DNA from: Nitrospirae bacterium MYbinv3
GTDB lineage: Bacteria > Nitrospirota > Thermodesulfovibrionia > Thermodesulfovibrionales > Magnetobacteriaceae
DNA: 64,000 nucleotides
NCBI GenBank assembly: GCA_002753395.1
Contig: PEAB01000001.1
Location: 46,437 to 110,436 of the forward strand
Direction: 5' to 3'
The position numbers and the translations under genes were made by a program. A model generated the notes under the pieces. The model was not told the DNA's origin and did no database searches. It worked only from the letters and a program-made list of their open reading frames with translations. How positions within the stretch are numbered: position 1 is the first letter of the stretch; every line of letters begins with the position of its first letter. Of this stretch, positions 63,705-64,000 are shown piece by piece.

Positions 63705-64000
63705 AGTAGATTCTATCCCTGAAGACAACCAGATAAGAAATGTACTGGACAATGTGGATAGCCAGGAATTAGCGCCGGTATTTAATGCGTATTTCAATAG
63801 CTTACAGAGGGGTAAATATCTTGATTTATATCGCTTCTTGGGTAATTCCTATTTAGTTCCGATGGATGGCTCAGACTACACACATCAGATAATGCACCCT
63901 GATATGAAACAGGTACTTACCTCTTATGCCAGAGGAGATAAGAAATACGGATGGTGCGAATAAACAAGATTGTGAGATAGAGGCTGGCAAAAGATTGGTT
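63676..64000 (+). pseudogene. Decayed DDE transposase, runs off the window
   Basis: No start codon; the frame opens after a TAG at 63673. It includes FKVDSIPEDNQIRNVLDNVD, typical of IS4-superfamily/ISNCY-like transposases, and a first catalytic Asp region VPMDGSDY. Compared with the usual protein, about 25 residues are missing before THQIMHPDMKQVL. Then the frame shifts by one base near 63914: the continuation MPEEIRNTDGANKQDCEIEA is in another frame and reaches the window end. A TAA at 63961 ends the first frame. The transposase is certainly inactive as read here. Confidence 0.75.

Overview
The window is chromosomal DNA from a Gram-negative bacterium. Lipoproteins with lipoboxes, FlgO-like envelope proteins and a MotA/TolQ-type channel all point to an outer membrane. 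An electron-transfer flavoprotein alpha subunit with a built-in ferredoxin domain, a CooC-like maturation ATPase, a small 2[4Fe-4S] ferredoxin and many signalling proteins suggest an anaerobic, motile, environmental organism of the Nitrospirota or deltaproteobacterial type. That placement is inference: there is no rRNA or other lineage marker here. I found no tRNA, rRNA or CRISPR array.

Layout. 1-7.4 kb: an unfamiliar four-gene cluster with a 5'-truncated unknown gene, a 1096-residue protein with a C-terminal actin/Hsp70-type ATPase, a one-pass membrane protein, and a MotA/TolQ/ExbB-type channel protein with a long cytoplasmic tail. It is the best candidate for an undescribed system. 7.5-11.4 kb: a secreted FG-GAP protein, a LexA/CI-type repressor and panD. 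11.6-14.2 kb: ispG, mltG and a membrane-anchored dual-specificity phosphatase. 14.5-20.9 kb: htpG, pepP-like, efp, accB, accC, thiE and a ferredoxin. 21-25.3 kb: tyrS, a lipoprotein/FlgO-like trio and a GNAT-like protein. 25.3-30.9 kb (minus strand): a PD-(D/E)XK protein, sbcD, a DUF2914 membrane protein, a UbiB-type kinase and a phasin-like protein. 30.9-36 kb: alaS, a lipoprotein gene, recX, a hicBA toxin-antitoxin pair, a recX remnant and recA. The hicA gene is only 55 codons and easily missed.

36.4-48.3 kb is signalling: an MCP, a PAS kinase with a CheY-like partner, a PEP-synthase-like phosphotransferase with a histidine kinase, a secreted GH5 glycoside hydrolase on the other strand, and an NtrC-type activator. 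48.4-49.9 kb holds a DNA methyltransferase/nuclease gene broken by two in-frame stops. 50.2-56.6 kb holds cooC-like, an acyl-CoA dehydrogenase-etfB-etfA-fabD operon and ilvC. 56.8-61.5 kb holds a coiled-coil membrane protein, an HDOD-GAF protein, an AIPR abortive-infection protein and trmN6. 61.7-64 kb holds a broken GHKL ATPase with a C-terminal nuclease-like domain and a decayed transposase.

The most pervasive structure is a small non-coding mobile element (family A), present in about 16 full or partial copies between genes. Intact copies have about 24-bp terminal inverted repeats starting GGGTGCATAAGAA, strong internal hairpins and 9-bp target duplications that can be read at several copies. 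At least four other dispersed repeat families (B-E) occur. They interrupt operons, sit next to promoters and create many spurious ORFs.

Several starts were moved from the longest ORF because a Shine-Dalgarno site, a 4-base ATGA overlap or a leaderless promoter supports a downstream codon.
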